Shown here: positions 39,101-54,100 of the stretch, one piece after another
Position numbering within the stretch: the stretch's first letter is position 1
Layout of the letters: each line of letters begins with the position of its first letter
NCBI GenBank assembly: GCA_052139695.1
Contig: JBKQWF010000310.1
Location: forward strand, 10,746 to 74,745
Direction of reading: 5' to 3'
DNA from: PLGF01 sp052139695
Lineage (GTDB): Bacteria > Verrucomicrobiota > Verrucomicrobiia > Limisphaerales > Palsa-1400
Length of the DNA stretch: 64,000 nt
The notes under the pieces: model-generated
The model's input: only the letters and a program-made list of their open reading frames with translations
The model's database searches: none
What the model was told of the DNA's origin: nothing
Program-made: the position numbers and the translations under genes

Positions 39101-42100
39101 CTGGAACAACAATGGAGAAGCCGGACGCGGAGATGCCAATGCTGATCGTGCCCGACAAATTGAAGCCGAACAGGAAAAAGCCCATGTTGTTGATGGCAAC
39201 CAGGAAGCCCGGATTGATTCCGTTGCGCTGCACCCCGGTGGTATTGACCTGCAAGATGAATTGCCCGGAAAGATAGACCAAGCCGGGAAGAAGCTCAATC
39301 GTCGGGTTGCTGTTGGTTCCCACGCTTAATTGCAGGCTGAAGGCAATACCCGGACTGTTGTCATAGTAAATCCCCGCGAAGCCGGTGACGCTGAAGTTGA
39401 TGCCAATGATGGAAACATTGGCGGCAACGTAGATTTGGAGGCTGCCCGAGTTGACCTCCAGGGTAAAGGTTCCTGACAGCGTCAAAATGCTCCCGACAGT
39501 CATCGATCCCTGCGCCTGCACTTCGAAGCCTTTCGGAATTTGAACGTTATCTAATGATACAGTTCCAGACGTCGTATTAATTTGCAGGTAGAAGGAGGCG
39601 CTAAAGTTTAACCCAAGGCTGACGCTGCTGGACAAGCTGACCTGGAGGTAGGCCACTAAACCAGCGTTGCTGATTTGCAAGGCGCCATCAACATTGAACG
39701 AGAATAAAGTGTTCCCAGCAACGCTCAAGGTGAGCGTGGCATTGGCCTCAATTTGGAAGAAGACCTGGCCGTTGCTGACGCTGGCTTCAATGTTCAGCGT
39801 GCCTGAGATCGTAAAGACGCTGCCCAGGCTCAAATTGCCCCGCGCCAGGACAAGGAAATAAACGCTCGGGGGCGCCGTCCAGTTGACGAAATTCGTGGTC
39901 CCGCTGGGTGGCGCTCCGTCGGGAATCACCAAAGTACGCTGTCCGTTGATGATCGTTTCATAACTCATCGTCGCCAGGACATTGGAGGACGCAAAGTTCG
40001 GTCCCACCACGGTTGGCACGGCTGGCATAGGCGGACTGGTCGGCGGCGGACTCGGAATGGTGTAGGTAATGGTCTGTTCGGTCGTATTGACCACCAGGAG
40101 GAAGTTTTCGGCAAAGGTGAATCCGGGCAGCGGACTGGAGCCTTCGGTCAGGGTGATCATGGCCGCAAAACCAGGATTGGACCCTCCGCCTCCGAAGCTG
40201 ACGTAGAGCAGCCCGGTGGCGTCAAACTGGAAGAGAGTCGTTCCTGGCGGGCCAAGGGTCAACTGCGCTTGCAGGAAAATGGTCAGGTCGGACGAGTTGA
40301 TGTCGATGGCCAAAGTGCCGCTGGCCGAAAAGACCTGCACGCCGCCGAGGTCGAAGGCTGCGGTTCCCTGAACGAAAACGCTGAAGGTGCCGGGGGCAAG
40401 CTGCAAGGGTGCCGAGGCATTGGCAAGATTAACGGTCTGAACCAGGGAGGTGGTGTTGAGCTCGAAATAAGCCGTGCCGGTAATGTATATGCCCGCGGAT
40501 TGCAAAGCCGAAAGATTGGTCGTCAATAACAGTGCTCCCCAAACATCGACCGTTCCGCTGCTGTTGTTTTGGACGGTGAGACTGCCGGTGACTGTCCCAA
40601 CACTGCCCAAATAGGTGAGGTTCAGGCTGGCGTTAAATGCCAGATTAAAGCTGGTCGAACTGAAGGACATGGTGATCGTCCCTGAGAGGGTCGCCGTCAG
40701 TATATTGTCGAGCGTGGCCTGGGCCACGCCAGTGACGGTTATGCTGAAGACACCGTTGCTGTAATTAAACAAGGCCTCGCCATAAATGCTCAGGATGGGG
40801 GATACAGAGGGTGCTTGCGCCGTCTGCGCGGGCACATCGATCAAAAAGAGGATGCTGGCGTCGCCATTGGCCACCTGGCTGAGATTGAAATAGACGCTGG
40901 CGCCGATGCTCAGTTCGCCGCCAAAGGTGGCTTTGCCCAGGAGCAGTATTTGCCCTTGAGTGCTTATCTCGATGGTCCCATCAATGCGGAAGACGTCGAG
41001 ATTGGTGTCGTAGAGAGTGCAGCCGGCCACGATGATCATCGGGGGCGGATTGGTGAAAAGGGTTGCCCAGGTTGTTCCCGCTTGGGCATTGGTGACGACC
41101 TGCTGCTCTAACTGGGCTTGCCACTGCGCGGCGGTCAACATGCCGGGGGCTTGGAAAGCGGGCTGCCGCAACTGAAGCGCGTCGCTGGCGTTGCCGGTTA
41201 TGCTGACCGTCGGGAAAGTCGCGCCAAACTCAATGCCCCCGCTGAAATTAGTCAGGAACAGGGAAGTAGGCCCAAGGGGAATCGGAACGGTTGCCTGGAG
41301 ATAAATAGACAACGGTCCGTCCTGCGAGATGCCCAGTTCGAGCGTAAACCCAGCCTCCCCGGCGATGGTGCAGCTAGCCATGATGCCGGCGTAAAGCTCG
41401 CTCACATCACCGGCAGGGGCGGCGCCGGTGCCGGTGAAAATGACGCCGCTGGTTGGGTTGAAGACCACCATGCCCATAATGAGGGTTCCGCTGAAAGTGG
41501 CCGGGCCGAGATTGCCGGAGGCTTGGACGGCTATGCCGCCAAGTGAGACGATGGGGAATTGCCCTTCGGAGAGTAGCTGTGTGTTGATGACCAGGTTGGT
41601 CACCGAGCCATTGAGCGTAATCGGGCCCAATGTGAAATCAACCGAGGCCGATATCGTCAGGAGAAAATCGCTGGGGTTGGAATTGAAATTGGGCCAGCTA
41701 ATGGCAACCGCAAGGTTTTGCAGAGGGAACCAGGAAGGCAAACCCACGCTGCTTCCGCTCGCCGAACCCAGCGAGAAGGAAACGCTGAAGTTGCTCGCGA
41801 AGACGAAAGTGCCATTGCCGGTGATAGCCAGCCCGGTGAAGCTGCCCGACATAGACAGAGGGATGGAAGGTATGCTCAGAGTCGCGCTCAGGCCAGCTTG
41901 AGTGCCGCTCCCGGCAAAATTCACCAGGTCAGCCGTGGGGCCGGCGGCGGGATCGATGGTTAAATTGCTCCCCGACAAGGTGAGAAGATACGTGGACGCC
42001 GTGCCAATCTGGATCGAGAAAGTGCCGACGGTCAAGCTGAAGCCGCTGGCAGTGACGTTGCTGGGCAGGGACAAGGGATTGGCCAGGTTAATGGTAAGGC

Positions 42101-45100
42101 CCAAGTTAAAGGAACCCGCGAGGTTCGTTAAACTAGCCGTCACGCCGTTGGTCGTGAGGGTGGCCAGCGGGTCGCTGATCGTAATTTTGACGGACAAGGC
42201 GCCACTCGCCGAAAATTGGAAGTTGCTTAGGCTTAGAGAAGGCGTTCCTAGCGTAATCGGGCCCAGCGTCAGCGGGCCGGACGCATCGGGCTGGGCCTGC
42301 TGTTGTGACGTGGACCCGCCAAGGCTTTGGCCAAGGAACGAAAAACCAGTGATACTGGTGCCAGCGCTGTTCAGTTGGAAACCATTAATGGAATCATAGG
42401 TGAAAGCGAGGTTGCCTGAAAGCGACACCATCGGCTGGTTGTTGACGTAGAACCCAACAGTGGCATTGCTGAAAGTGAAATTGGTGTGAAGGTTATTGCT
42501 GCTGTCGGTGTAATACTGGATCTCCACCGACCCTGACGTAAAGATGACATAACCGCCGAGGGAAAGTTTAACGTTGGTCAAGGCCACGTCCGTTCCGCCG
42601 TTAACCCACTGGAGGTTATGGAAGGTAATTGTGTGCCCGCCGTTCTGCGCCGGAGTCGCGATGGAATCGTAGGCTGCCGAGCCGGCGCTGAGAGTAAACA
42701 GAGTCGAACCCGGGCTGCCGTCCGTCGTTAAGGAAACCGTGACGTTGGACAAATCCGTCTCCGTGACCCCGGTGGGAACATTCGGGTTGTTGCTTGCGCT
42801 GCCGTCGTTAATTTGCAGGAGGGGGTTGCCATCGGGATAGTTGATATTCAAATTGGCATTAAGGAGAGTGATCGATTCGTAAGGGGACCCCACCGATCCC
42901 GCGGGCTCTGTCACCTGCACTTCTGTCGAACCGGCCGGAACTTGGACATCCACCGCCATCGTGGTCGTGTTGCGCTCGATCTGCAACGTCCCTGAAGCCG
43001 AAACCACGCTCCCGGCGCTGGCCTGCACAGTGGCCGACGCGGTCAGCGCATATCCGAGGCTGTTGGGAGTCTTGGAATTGTCGCTAAAGAGAACCAGACC
43101 CAAAGTCCCATTATCGACGGTCAGCGATGCGCCTCCGCCGGAAGGCGTGAGACCCGAGCCGCCAACATTCGTGGCGCCAATCAACAGCTCGTTCCCCGTC
43201 GCGGTCGTCACTTCGCTGACACCGAAGTCGCCGGTGAGTGTGAAGAGCGGATTGCCCGACGGCCCGACGGTCAACGTCAGCGAACCGGTCATGGCCTCAA
43301 TGTTATTCGCGTTCGCAAAACTAACGGTGACCGAGTTGTCAGGAGTGGTAATTACCTGGTTCACTGTCATCCCGGTATTGTTCACCTCCAAAGTCAAGGC
43401 CCCGCTCAAGCCAAAATCCACGCTGCTGGGAACCACCAAAGTCATCGTGGCGGATGCCGAAAGAGCATAGGTGGCGCTGTTGGTGCTGGTGTTATTGTAG
43501 ATCACCAACCCCAGCTCCGCGTTGTTGATTTCAACGCCGATGCTCTGATCCGCCGTGCCCACAAAAGCGGTGACCCCGCTGGCGCCGACAAGAATGTCCT
43601 CCACCTGCGCATTATTGGGGTCTTGCTGTTCGGTGAACGAGAAGCTGCCGCTAACGGTGACAAAGTCGTCAATGTTCAGGCTTACGCTCCCTTCGACTTC
43701 CGTTATATTCCGCGGCGTGGCAAAGGAAATCGAAACCGTGCCGCCGCCAGGAAGGTCGATTTGCTGGTCTTGCGCCGCCCCCGTAGTGTTGACCTCGACC
43801 GTCAGCCCGTTCGTCGTCAGGGTCAACCCCGGGATGCCATTGAGTGAATCCGTGCCGCCTGAAGCAGTCAACGCGTACGTGGATGCCCCTCCATTTGTGC
43901 CCGGCACAACCAGTAATCCAAAGCTCGCGCCGGTCACCGTGAGATTGACGGTCGAGGTGCCAAGCACCGCATCAACGTTGTCCGCCGCCACCGTAAATCC
44001 ACTGCCCGAGGATTGGAATATGAAATCGCCCGAAAGGGAGACGAAGTTCTCGATCGAAAGCGTCACTTGCCCTTGGATTTGCGTGATGGATCCAGAGCCA
44101 AGGCTGCTCAGCCCGCTAAAGTCGAGCTTGACGCCCGACTGGACGTCGTAGGCCGCCTGAATGGGGATCGCGCCGTTGGCGAACGTCACGGTCGTAACGT
44201 TATTGGTCGTGACAACGGTATAGCCGCTGGCCAGAGGCGCCCCATTAACACTAACGGTGACATTGGAATCATTGACTGGGTTCTGGCTCAGGGTGACGGA
44301 GGTCGATCCGGGAGAGAGGGTGAGGGTATCGACTTGGGGTGAACCAGGCTGGCTGGTCGCGGTCGCGTAAGTAACAGTGACGGGGATCGACAACGACAAA
44401 GTCGTCACGCCGTTGGCGCTCGTGACGACAGCCCCAGGCAGCGGCTGGCCGTTGACAGTGACCATGACGCTCGCGTCGTTCATGGGATTATTGCTCAACG
44501 CAAGGGATGTCCCAGTCGAAGGAAGCGTCAAGGAATCGGTCACGCCCTGGGGCGTGGGAATCGTCTGGCCATTGGCATTGGACAGGACCGAGGCGCTCAT
44601 GCCGGCGGAAATCACCTGGACGGTCAGTCCCGTCGTGGTCAATGAAACGCCGGGAATTCCATTGAGCGTATCGGTGCCGCCGTTGGCCATCAGGGCATAG
44701 GTCGCATTGTTGTTGGTCGTCCCTGGCAAGAGCAAGAGGCCGAAACTGGCTCCGGAGATGCTGAGATTCGCGGAGGCGGTGCCAAGCACGGCGCTGATAT
44801 TATCGCCGCCAGCCAGGATTTCGGTAGCATTGGTGACAGGGTCGGTGAACTCTTTGAACCCAAAATCTCCCGACAATGAAACAAAATTGTCAATGCTGAG
44901 CGTGATTGAACCCTCGATGATGTCCACGTTCTGCGAACCGATTTGGTCGAAATTCAAGGAAACATTGCCATTGGGAGTGGAGACGGTCTCCGGCAAACCT
45001 ACGATGTTCGCGGGGTTGAAGCCCAGTGTGTTTACGATTGCTTCCAAGCCGCTTCCACTCAAGTGAATGCCGGGCACGCCATTGAGCGAATCGTTGCCTC

Positions 45101-48100
45101 CGTTGGCGATCAAAGCGTAACCGCCGTTAGACTGGGTGGCGTAAGTGGCTTGAATGGGGATGGCGCCATTGGCGAACGTGACAGTCGTCACGTTATTGGT
45201 CGTGGCAACGGTGTAGCCGGTGGCCAGGGGAGCCCCGTTAACGTTGACCGTGACTGCGGAGTCGTTCACCGGATTCGCGCTCAACGTCAGCGAGTTCGAT
45301 TCGGGAGAGAGCGTGAGAGAATCGACTTGGGGCGACCCAGGTTGGCTAGTCGAGGTTGCGTAAGTAACCGTGACGGGAATCGAAAGGGTCAACGTTGTCG
45401 AGTTGTTGCTGGTCGAAACAACAGCCCCGTTAAGCGGGTCGCCGTTGGCCGTGACAGTCACGCTGGAATCGTTGACGGGATTGGCGCTCAGGGTAAGCGC
45501 GGCCCCGGACGAGGGAAGCGTTAAGGAATCGGTGATGGTGGGCGAGGGGTCGAGCACAAGGGACAGGCTGGCCCCCTGGATGGTCACGTTCGTGTTGTCC
45601 GTTCCCAGCACCGCTTTCAGATCGGTGGCGGCGATGACAGTATCGGTCAATCCGGTGCTGCCATCGGTAAACTGCTCGACCAGGAATGTGCCGGAGACCG
45701 TCACAAAACTGTCGAGTTGCAGGCTCAGGCTTCCTTCAAAAACCTTTATGGGCGCTGCCAGGTTTTCCAGAGTCGAGAAATCGATCACAACCGGGCCGCC
45801 GGAGGTTTGCACGGTCTGATTTGCCGCCGCGAGCACCGCTGAACTTACACCGGTATTGATCTCCACCATGAGGCCGGGCGGAGTCGTCGTCAGCCTTACC
45901 TCCGGAATGCCATTGAGGCTGTCGGTGCCTCCCGAAGCGATGAGCGCGTAATCATCGGCTCCGCCCCCTGTTCCAGATACGATGACGAGCGAAAGGCTCG
46001 CGCCAGCAATGCTCACGTTGGTGGTTGCAGTCCCAGCGGTGGCATCGACGTCGCTGGCGCCAATGATGATCTCGGACGGGCCTCCAGCGGGAGTCGTCTC
46101 CTCGAAGAAGAAATTTCCGCTGAGAGAAACCACGTTGGCGACATTGAGGGCGATGGTCCCTTCGACATCGACAATATTGGCGGTGCTGGTTCCAAAAGCG
46201 CTGAATCCGAGGGTCAAATTGCCGTCGGATGTCGGAATACTTTCGTTGCCTGGCGGGAGCAAGCTGTCGGGAACGGCTCCTGTATTATTAACCAAAACCG
46301 TCAGCCCCGACGCGGAGATGGAAAGATCGGGAATGCCTATTAAGGAGTCCGTTCCACCGTTGGCGACGAGCGCGTAAGAACCGACGGCCGGAGTGCCGTT
46401 GCCGGTGTTGGAGTTCGCGGTGACGATGAGCAAGCCCAGGCTGGCATCGCTTACGTCCAACCCCACGTTCCCCACTCCCAGCATGGCATTCACGTTTTCC
46501 GCCGCAACGGCGAGGGTGGTGATGCCATTGTATGTCAGGGTCTGGAACCCAAAATCACCCGAGATCGAGAATACATTGGCCACGCTCAGGGTGATCGTGC
46601 CTTCGACGACCTCGATGTTCTGCGCCCCAATCTGGTTGAAATTCAACGAAACATTGCCGCTCGGGGTGGCGATCGTCTCAGGCAAACCGGAAATAGCGGT
46701 TGGATCGAAACCGAGAGTGTTGATGATGACTTCCAGCCCCGTCGCGTTCAAAGTGATTCCGGGCACGTTGTTGAGCTTGTCGCTTCCGCCATTGGCGATC
46801 AGCGCATAACCGGATGGGCCGGAGGCGGCGGGAACGATAACCAACCCCAGGCTGGCCCCGCTCACAGTCAAGTTCGGGCCGCTGGCTGTCCCCAGCATGG
46901 CCGTGACATCCGTTGCACCCACGAGAGTATCGGTCAATCCGGTCGTGCCATCGGTAAACTGCTCGACGATGAACGAGCCCTGAATCGAGGCAAAAGTTCC
47001 AATTTGCAGAGTGATCATCCCTCCAATACTCCTGACGGGTGTCGTGGGAAGATCTGCGAAACTGATGCTTACGGGGCCTCCGGAAGTCTGAACGGTCTGG
47101 TCGGCCGGTAGCGTGCTCAAACCGGTGTTGATTTCCACCGTAAGCCCTGAAGCCGTCACCTTCAGGTCAGGAATGCCGTTGATGCTGTCGGTGCCTCCCG
47201 AAGCGATGAGCGCGTAACTATCGGCTGCACCCGCTGTTCCAGGCACAATGACCAGCGAAAGGCTCGCGCCGTCAATGCTCACGTTGGTTGTCTTAGTGCC
47301 AACGGTGGCATCGACGTCGCTGGCGCCAATGACGATCTCGGCCGCCCCGCCGACTGGAGTTGTCTCCTCGAATACGAAGTTTCCTTGGAGGGAAACCAGG
47401 TTTGCGACGTTCAGTGCTATGCTGCCTTCGACGTCCTCGACGGTGTCGCTGCTGCCGCTAAAGGCGCTAAACCCAAGGCCTTGGCTGCCGGGCAAGGTGT
47501 TGGGGTCCTCACCAGTATTATTCACCAGGACGTTCAGACCCGACGCCGAGAGAGAAAGGTCCGGAATGCCGGTTAGGGCGTCCGTGCCACCGTTGGCGAG
47601 CAGAGCGTAGGAACCCACGCTCGGGGCGACTGGAGTGCCGGTGTTTGTGTTAGCGGTCACGATGAGCAAGCTGAGGCTGGCACCACTGACGGTCAACGTC
47701 ACATCGCCGGCGCTCATGGTGGCATTGACGTTGTCCGCCGTGACGGCGAGGGTCGAGATGCCGCCACTGGTTGTGGTCTGGAACCCGAAGTTACCGGTGA
47801 TGGTGACAAATGAGGCGATCGAAAAGGTCAGGCCGCTGGTGTTGAACGTGGCGGTGCCCGGTGCCAAAGAAAGCTGGATATCATCAGCCGGGTTGCTGTC
47901 CACGGCGATGGTCTGGGTGACGGTTGACCCGGTATTATTGAAAGTGGCCAGGATATTGCCGCTCAAAGCCAGCGGGCTGGTCCCGACCAGACTCAGCGAA
48001 CCAGTGGCTTGAAAGGCGTAAGTGGTTCCCGGGGCGGTTCCCTTGGAATTGTAAACAGCCAACGCCAAGGTTCCATTGGCAAGCTCCACACCGATCCCAC

Positions 48101-51100
48101 TGACAACGCTTCCGCTGCCCACAAACGCTGTGGCTCCCTTAATGCCCACCAGCAAAGTGGCCACCGTGCCTTGGGCCACGCTTTGAGGCTGCACGGCAAA
48201 AGCGATTGAATTTCCCTTGTAGGTCACGCTGAGATTGGAACCGCTGATGCCCGAAATCGTGAACGGCTGATTGTCAATTGTCAGGGTTTGGCCCTGAACA
48301 AATGGTGCCACGCTGGAAACGGAGATCGTCCCCGTGGCGCCGTTTCCGCTGAAATTGATGGCCGAAGTATTGGTCGTCAGTGTAGAGGCGGGCTCAAATT
48401 CAAGCTCCGCGCTGTTGGCGTCGAGGGTGAGGGAGTTGGCGATGGTGAATGAGAACTGGCCGAGCATCACGTTCAAGACGCCGCTGCCCAGGTTATAGCT
48501 GGCGGCCAAGGAGGATTGAATGGAGAGGGCGCCTCCGAGGGACAGTGTGACGTCACTCGCCGAAATGCCAAGCGTGCCAGATAACGTGCCTTCCGTGCTG
48601 TTGTAATTATAGGCAAAGTTGGTTGCCGCGAGGCTCGGATCGGTCAGGGTCAGAATTCCACCGATGCTGTATGTTCCAGCCGAAAACGACGCGCTGCCAA
48701 TGGAGAACCCGGTCTGGGTGATGGTCAAATCGGTGATGCTGGCCGTCAGGTTGTCCAAAGGAACTATTTCCAGGCTCGCTGAAGAAACAGTCGCCAGTGT
48801 CGTCTGGCCGGGAGTAATGTTGACCGTACTCGCGGTCAGGCTGATCTCGTTGGCGATGGTCAAATCGAAGCCGGTGATCGTAATGGTGAGATTTCCCAGG
48901 GCGGACGCCGAACCCAAGTCAAACGAGGCCGTGACAGTGCCTTGCAATTGGAGCGAAGGGTCATTGGGGAAGAGTTGGATGCCATCGAGCGTGGCGCTGA
49001 TGGTGCCGCTGACCACCGGACTGCTGCTGGTATTGACCACGAAGTCATCCGCTTCCAACTTGACGCTCGAGAACGAAAGGAAACTGCCGATTGTGACGTT
49101 ATTTGCCGACAATATCACCTGGTTCAGAGTGAAGCCCGTGCTCATCAATTCAAAACCCTGAACGGTCGCGGTCAGTCCGGGGAAAAGGCTCGAGGTGATG
49201 GTCGCGTTGCCAGAAGCCATTACCGGCTGGTCTGGTGTGAACGAGACGCCCGTGAGGCTTATGGTCATCGCCTCCCCAATCGGGATGGTCAAATTGACAT
49301 TATTAAAGGTCAACACCCCGGGCGCATCAAAGGTGTAGCTGCCGCTTAGGTTCCCCAGCGAAACGTCCAGGAAACTGACGCCGGGGAACAGATACACATT
49401 GTCCGCCGTCACTCCCACCGTCCCGCTGATGGTGGGACTGGAAGTGGTGCTGTACGTGAAAGCCACATTGGTGAAGGTGATGCTGAGGCTGCTGAAGCTA
49501 AGAATTTCGCCAAGAGCGGTGGGCGGTTGTTGAGCAGTCAAAGCCAGAGTTCCCAGCGTAAAGCCAGTTTGCGTTATTTGCAGGTTGCTTATCAAGGCCG
49601 ACAACGAAGGGAAGTCGGGCGAACTGATCGTGGCCGAGGTAATGGTGGCGATCACCGTCTGATCCGGCGAGATGGTTACGCTGGTGGCCGTCAACTTGAA
49701 CGCCTGGCCGATGTTCAATTGGAAGCCCGAGATCGTGAAACTCAATTGCCCGCTCGGCGAGGCGCCGTCAAAATTGGCAAAACTAAAGCTGCCGGTTGCC
49801 GTATTGGCCTGCATGGTCACGAAACCGCCGTTCGGGAACAACGCCGCATTGGTCAGCGTCACCATAATGGTCCCAGTCAGCGACGGAGAAGAGCCATAGG
49901 TGACGGAGAAGTTCGAGACCGCCAAGGTCGCAGCCGTGACAGAAATGGCGTTATCGGCCAGGCTCAGTGCCGGATCGCTCTGGGTCCCTGCAAAAGTCAG
50001 GTTGAACCCGCTGAAGCTGAAGCCGTTTGTCATGATCGTTAAATTCGTCACCGTGGCCGACGGGATTCCCGGAAAATCGGGAGAGGTGGCTGTGGCATTG
50101 CTTACGGTGGCCAAGGTCTGAGACGAGAGGCCGGGATTGTAGCTCAGGGTGATGGCCGGCGTGCCGGCCGTACCGCTCGCGGTAATGAGCAGCGCTTGCC
50201 CCATCGCCAGTGACATGCTTTGGGCGGACACGCTTACCGCCGTGACACTGACGCCGCTGGCCATGCTAACCGTAATCGTGCCACTGATGCCAGTCAAGGT
50301 GGCGCTAAAGCTGGTTCCAGGGAACAACGCAGCCGACGTGGCGCTGATGGTTCCACTGAACCCGCCGCTAACGCTGGCGAACGTGACTGTGAGCGCGGTT
50401 AAATCGAGAAAGTAACCTGCCGAGCCGGAGCCGAGTGAATAGGAGCCAAGTGTCAGTGGCGAGGGCGTTCCCCCGTTGGCCGCCTCCACGGCATCAATGA
50501 CGGCCTGGATGAGCGCATTGCTAGAAGTCGCGGTGACGTTGGTGATCGAGATGTTCTGGTAGGGACTGGTGGAGCTCGAAGCCGCGGGAACCGGCATCGT
50601 ACCCCCGTTTACGGGCACGTTCTCAGCACTGGTGATGGTGTTGTACTCAAGGGTAACCGTGCCGCTGGCGCTCAGGATCCCGCCAAGGCTCCCACCGCTG
50701 ACAGTTGCCGACGCGTATAACGCGTAACCCACTCCGGGGTCAACCACCAAGCCCAGCGTGCCGTTGGAGACACTCACCGAACCGGTGTAGCCACCGGGCG
50801 TAAGGCCCGAAGCGGAAACACCCGTCGCAGCCATCTCTAGCTCCGGCGTCCCGCCCTGTGGCGTCGCCATGGTAAAGGTAAAGGTTCCCGCCAGCGAGAA
50901 AAGCGGGGTGCCGGACGGCTCAATGGCCAGGTTGATGGAACCCGAAACACTCTGGATGGCGGTGCCGTCCGCAAATGACACGTTGACCACAGTGCCTCCC
51001 GGAGTGGAGATGGGTTGGTTGACGATCCCTCCGGTATTGTTGATCTCCACACTGGCCGCGCCGGAGAGGTTAAGCGCAGGCACTCCCTTGAGACTGATTT

Positions 51101-54100
51101 GTCCAGAAGCGGTGAGCGCATAGCTGGTGGAAGTGGCGCTGCTGAAGATGACCAGTCCCAACTGCGCGCCTTCGACCTCAACCCCAACCGTCCCATCGCT
51201 CGTTCCCAGGAAGGCGTTAACATTGCTGGCGCCAATTAGAAAATCAGTGGTGTTGCCTGAACCCGGCTGCTCGATAAAGGAGAAACTGCCGTTGAAGCTG
51301 ACGAAACTGGCGATATTCAGTGAGATTGTTCCCGCCATTTGGATCACATTGGCGCTGGGCAGGTTGCTCAGGGATACCGACGCCCCGGCGGGAGTCTGGA
51401 CAGCGGGCAGCGCGGCGGCGGCGCTGCTGATCATCCCCGCGGAAACTCCCGTGTTGGCCTGCACCGTCAGTCCCGTCGTGCCAATCGTGATGGTGTTGGG
51501 AAATCCGACCAGTGAATCGCTCCCGCCGGAAGCGCTTAGGGCATAGGCCGTCGAACCGGTCGTGGTGCCCGGCACGAGCAAGCAAACAAGGGTGGCGTTG
51601 TCGATGCGCAAATAGGTGCTGGCCGTGCCTAGGGTCGCGCTCGTGATGTCGGCGCTCGCCAAAATCTCGGGCGTGCCGCCGGTGGGAGTGAAGTTTGCAA
51701 ATTCAAAACTCCCGTTCAAGGTGATCAGGTCAGAAACCGATGCGGGTCCGATCTCCAGCATCGCGGAACCTGAAATGGCCTCGATGTTGGCCGAGCCAAG
51801 GCCGTTGAAGGTCAGGGCCAGGCTTCCATCGGGCGTCGCTATCCCTTCCCCGGCGGGGATCAGGCTGGCCGGGTTCGCCCCGGTGTTATTGAACAAAACT
51901 TGCATCCCGGTGGCTGTGAGGGAGAGGTCTGGAATGCCGCCCAGAGCGTCCGTCCCCCCGTTGGCCACAAGCGCGTAGGAACCGACCGGAGTGGTGGCGC
52001 CGCCGGAGGCAGCGGTGACGATGAGCAGATCCAAGCTCGCTCCAGTGACAGTCAACTCGCCGTTGGCGTTTACCGCGCTGGTCGCTCCGCTCAAGTTTGT
52101 CGAGCCGGTTGACGTTCCGCTGACGTTTATCGCGCCGTTCACCTTTTCCGCCGCTATGGCTAAAGTGCTCACCCCGTCGTGGGTTGCTTCCTGGATTCCA
52201 AAGTCGCCACTCAGGCTTAAGAAACTTCCAATATTGAGGGTTGCGGAACCTTCAATTGCCTCAACGTTGGCCGCACCCAGTCCGGTGAAGCCCAGGGTCA
52301 AGGAAGTTCCATCGGGTGTCACGATCGTCGTTTGCGTGGCGCCCGGCAGGGTCGTGGGATCGACCCCGGTGTCATTGAACAGGACCTGCATGCCAGGAGT
52401 CTCGGTCGGCACTCCCGCCTGGATCTCTTCATTCGTGAGCGTTAGGCCAGGAATTCCACTCAGTGAATCATCTCCCGCCGTGGTCACCAAAGCGACTGAA
52501 CCGGGGGCGGGGCTGCCGGTGCTGGCCAGCACAATGAGAAGGTTCAGGCTGGCTCCGTTAATATTAAAGCTGACAGGACCCGCCGAAAGCGAACCAGTCA
52601 GGCTGTCCGCCGCGATGGCAAGGGCGGTCACTTGAGCGGTCCCCACTGTTCCGCTCGTTTCCTCGATTCCGAACTCGCCATTGAGACTGACAAAACTTCC
52701 GACACTCAGCGTCAAGCTGCCCGCCAGAGTCTGTGTACTGGCGGCGACCGACAATTGGATGGCGTCGGCTGGGTTGCCGTCCACGTTGACGGTTTCGGAA
52801 ACCGCCGCATTAGTTGGGTTGTCCTTCACCGCTAGAGTTCCGCCCAAGCTAACAGCCGTGATGCCCGCCAGGGCAACCGATCCGCTGGCCTGAAAGGCGT
52901 AAGTAATCGTGCCCGAGGCGTCGAAGACGGCCAAAGCCAGCGTGCCGTTGGTGACTTTCGCCCCCACTTGGTTGTTGTTGCTCCCCGTCCCCAGAAAAAC
53001 CGTGACTCCCTCAGCCCCAATTAAGAATGTGGCGGGACCGGAGCCGGCGCTTTGATAGGAAAGAGCGGCGCCGTTCGGAGCGTTCAGCGACACAAACCCG
53101 GGAATGTTCACCGACAACGAGTCGAGGCTCAGATTCAAATCGCCCGTGCCAAGATTGTAGGCGCCGTTTACTCCACCCGCTTGCGCGACGGCGACTCCCA
53201 GGTTCACGCCACCCGAAGTGGTGGAGAAACCGAGCGTGCCGGAGAGCGCGCCACCGTTCACATCCGTATAGCTGACATTTGTCAGCGTCAGGGTCGGGGC
53301 CGTCAAAGAAATCACTCCCCCGAGCGAAAACGTGGCCAGCGTTATCGGGGCCGAGGCGATAGTAAAACCGGTCTGCGTGATAGTCAGCCCGCTCACGGCG
53401 GCGCTCAAGTCAAGCGGAGCGACGCTCAAAGTGATGCCCGAAACGTTTGCAACGAGGGTGCTCTGGTCCGGGGTGATGGTAACAGAGTTGCTCGACGTCA
53501 GGGTCAAGACATTGCCCACCGTAATCGAAAAACTTCCAATGGTGACCGAAAGCTCAGCGGGGGCGGTTGTGAAATCATAGGTGGCGGAGACATTGCTGAA
53601 GTTGGAGGTGATCAGGCTGCTGCCCGGGAAAAGGGACACGTTGGTCAAGGCGCCGCTGACCGATCCACTGATGGAGGGGGTGGAGCCGTAATTGAAAATA
53701 ACGTTGGAAAGGGTGACGGTGACGCTGCCGAAGCTAAGGATGCCTCCCAGGGCCGCGGGGGATTGTCCGGAGGAGAGCACCAGGCTGCCCAAAGTAAAGC
53801 CCGTCTGCGATAAGACGAGATTGTTTACGGTCAACTGGCCCGCCGAAGGAAAATCAGGAGAACTGATGGTGGCCGAGGCGATGGTGGCGATCACCGGCTG
53901 GTCGGGAGTGACGGTCACGGAGCCGGATGTCGTAATGGCAAATGCGCCCCCAAAGCTCATGCCAAAGCCGGTGATCGTCAGCGTCAACTGTCCGGCGGGA
54001 TCGGTTCCGTCGAAACCGGCGAAACTATAACTGCCCGTCACCGAAGCAGCCTGGAACTGGACAAGGTTCCCTTGCGGGAAGAGCTCCACTCCGGTCAACG

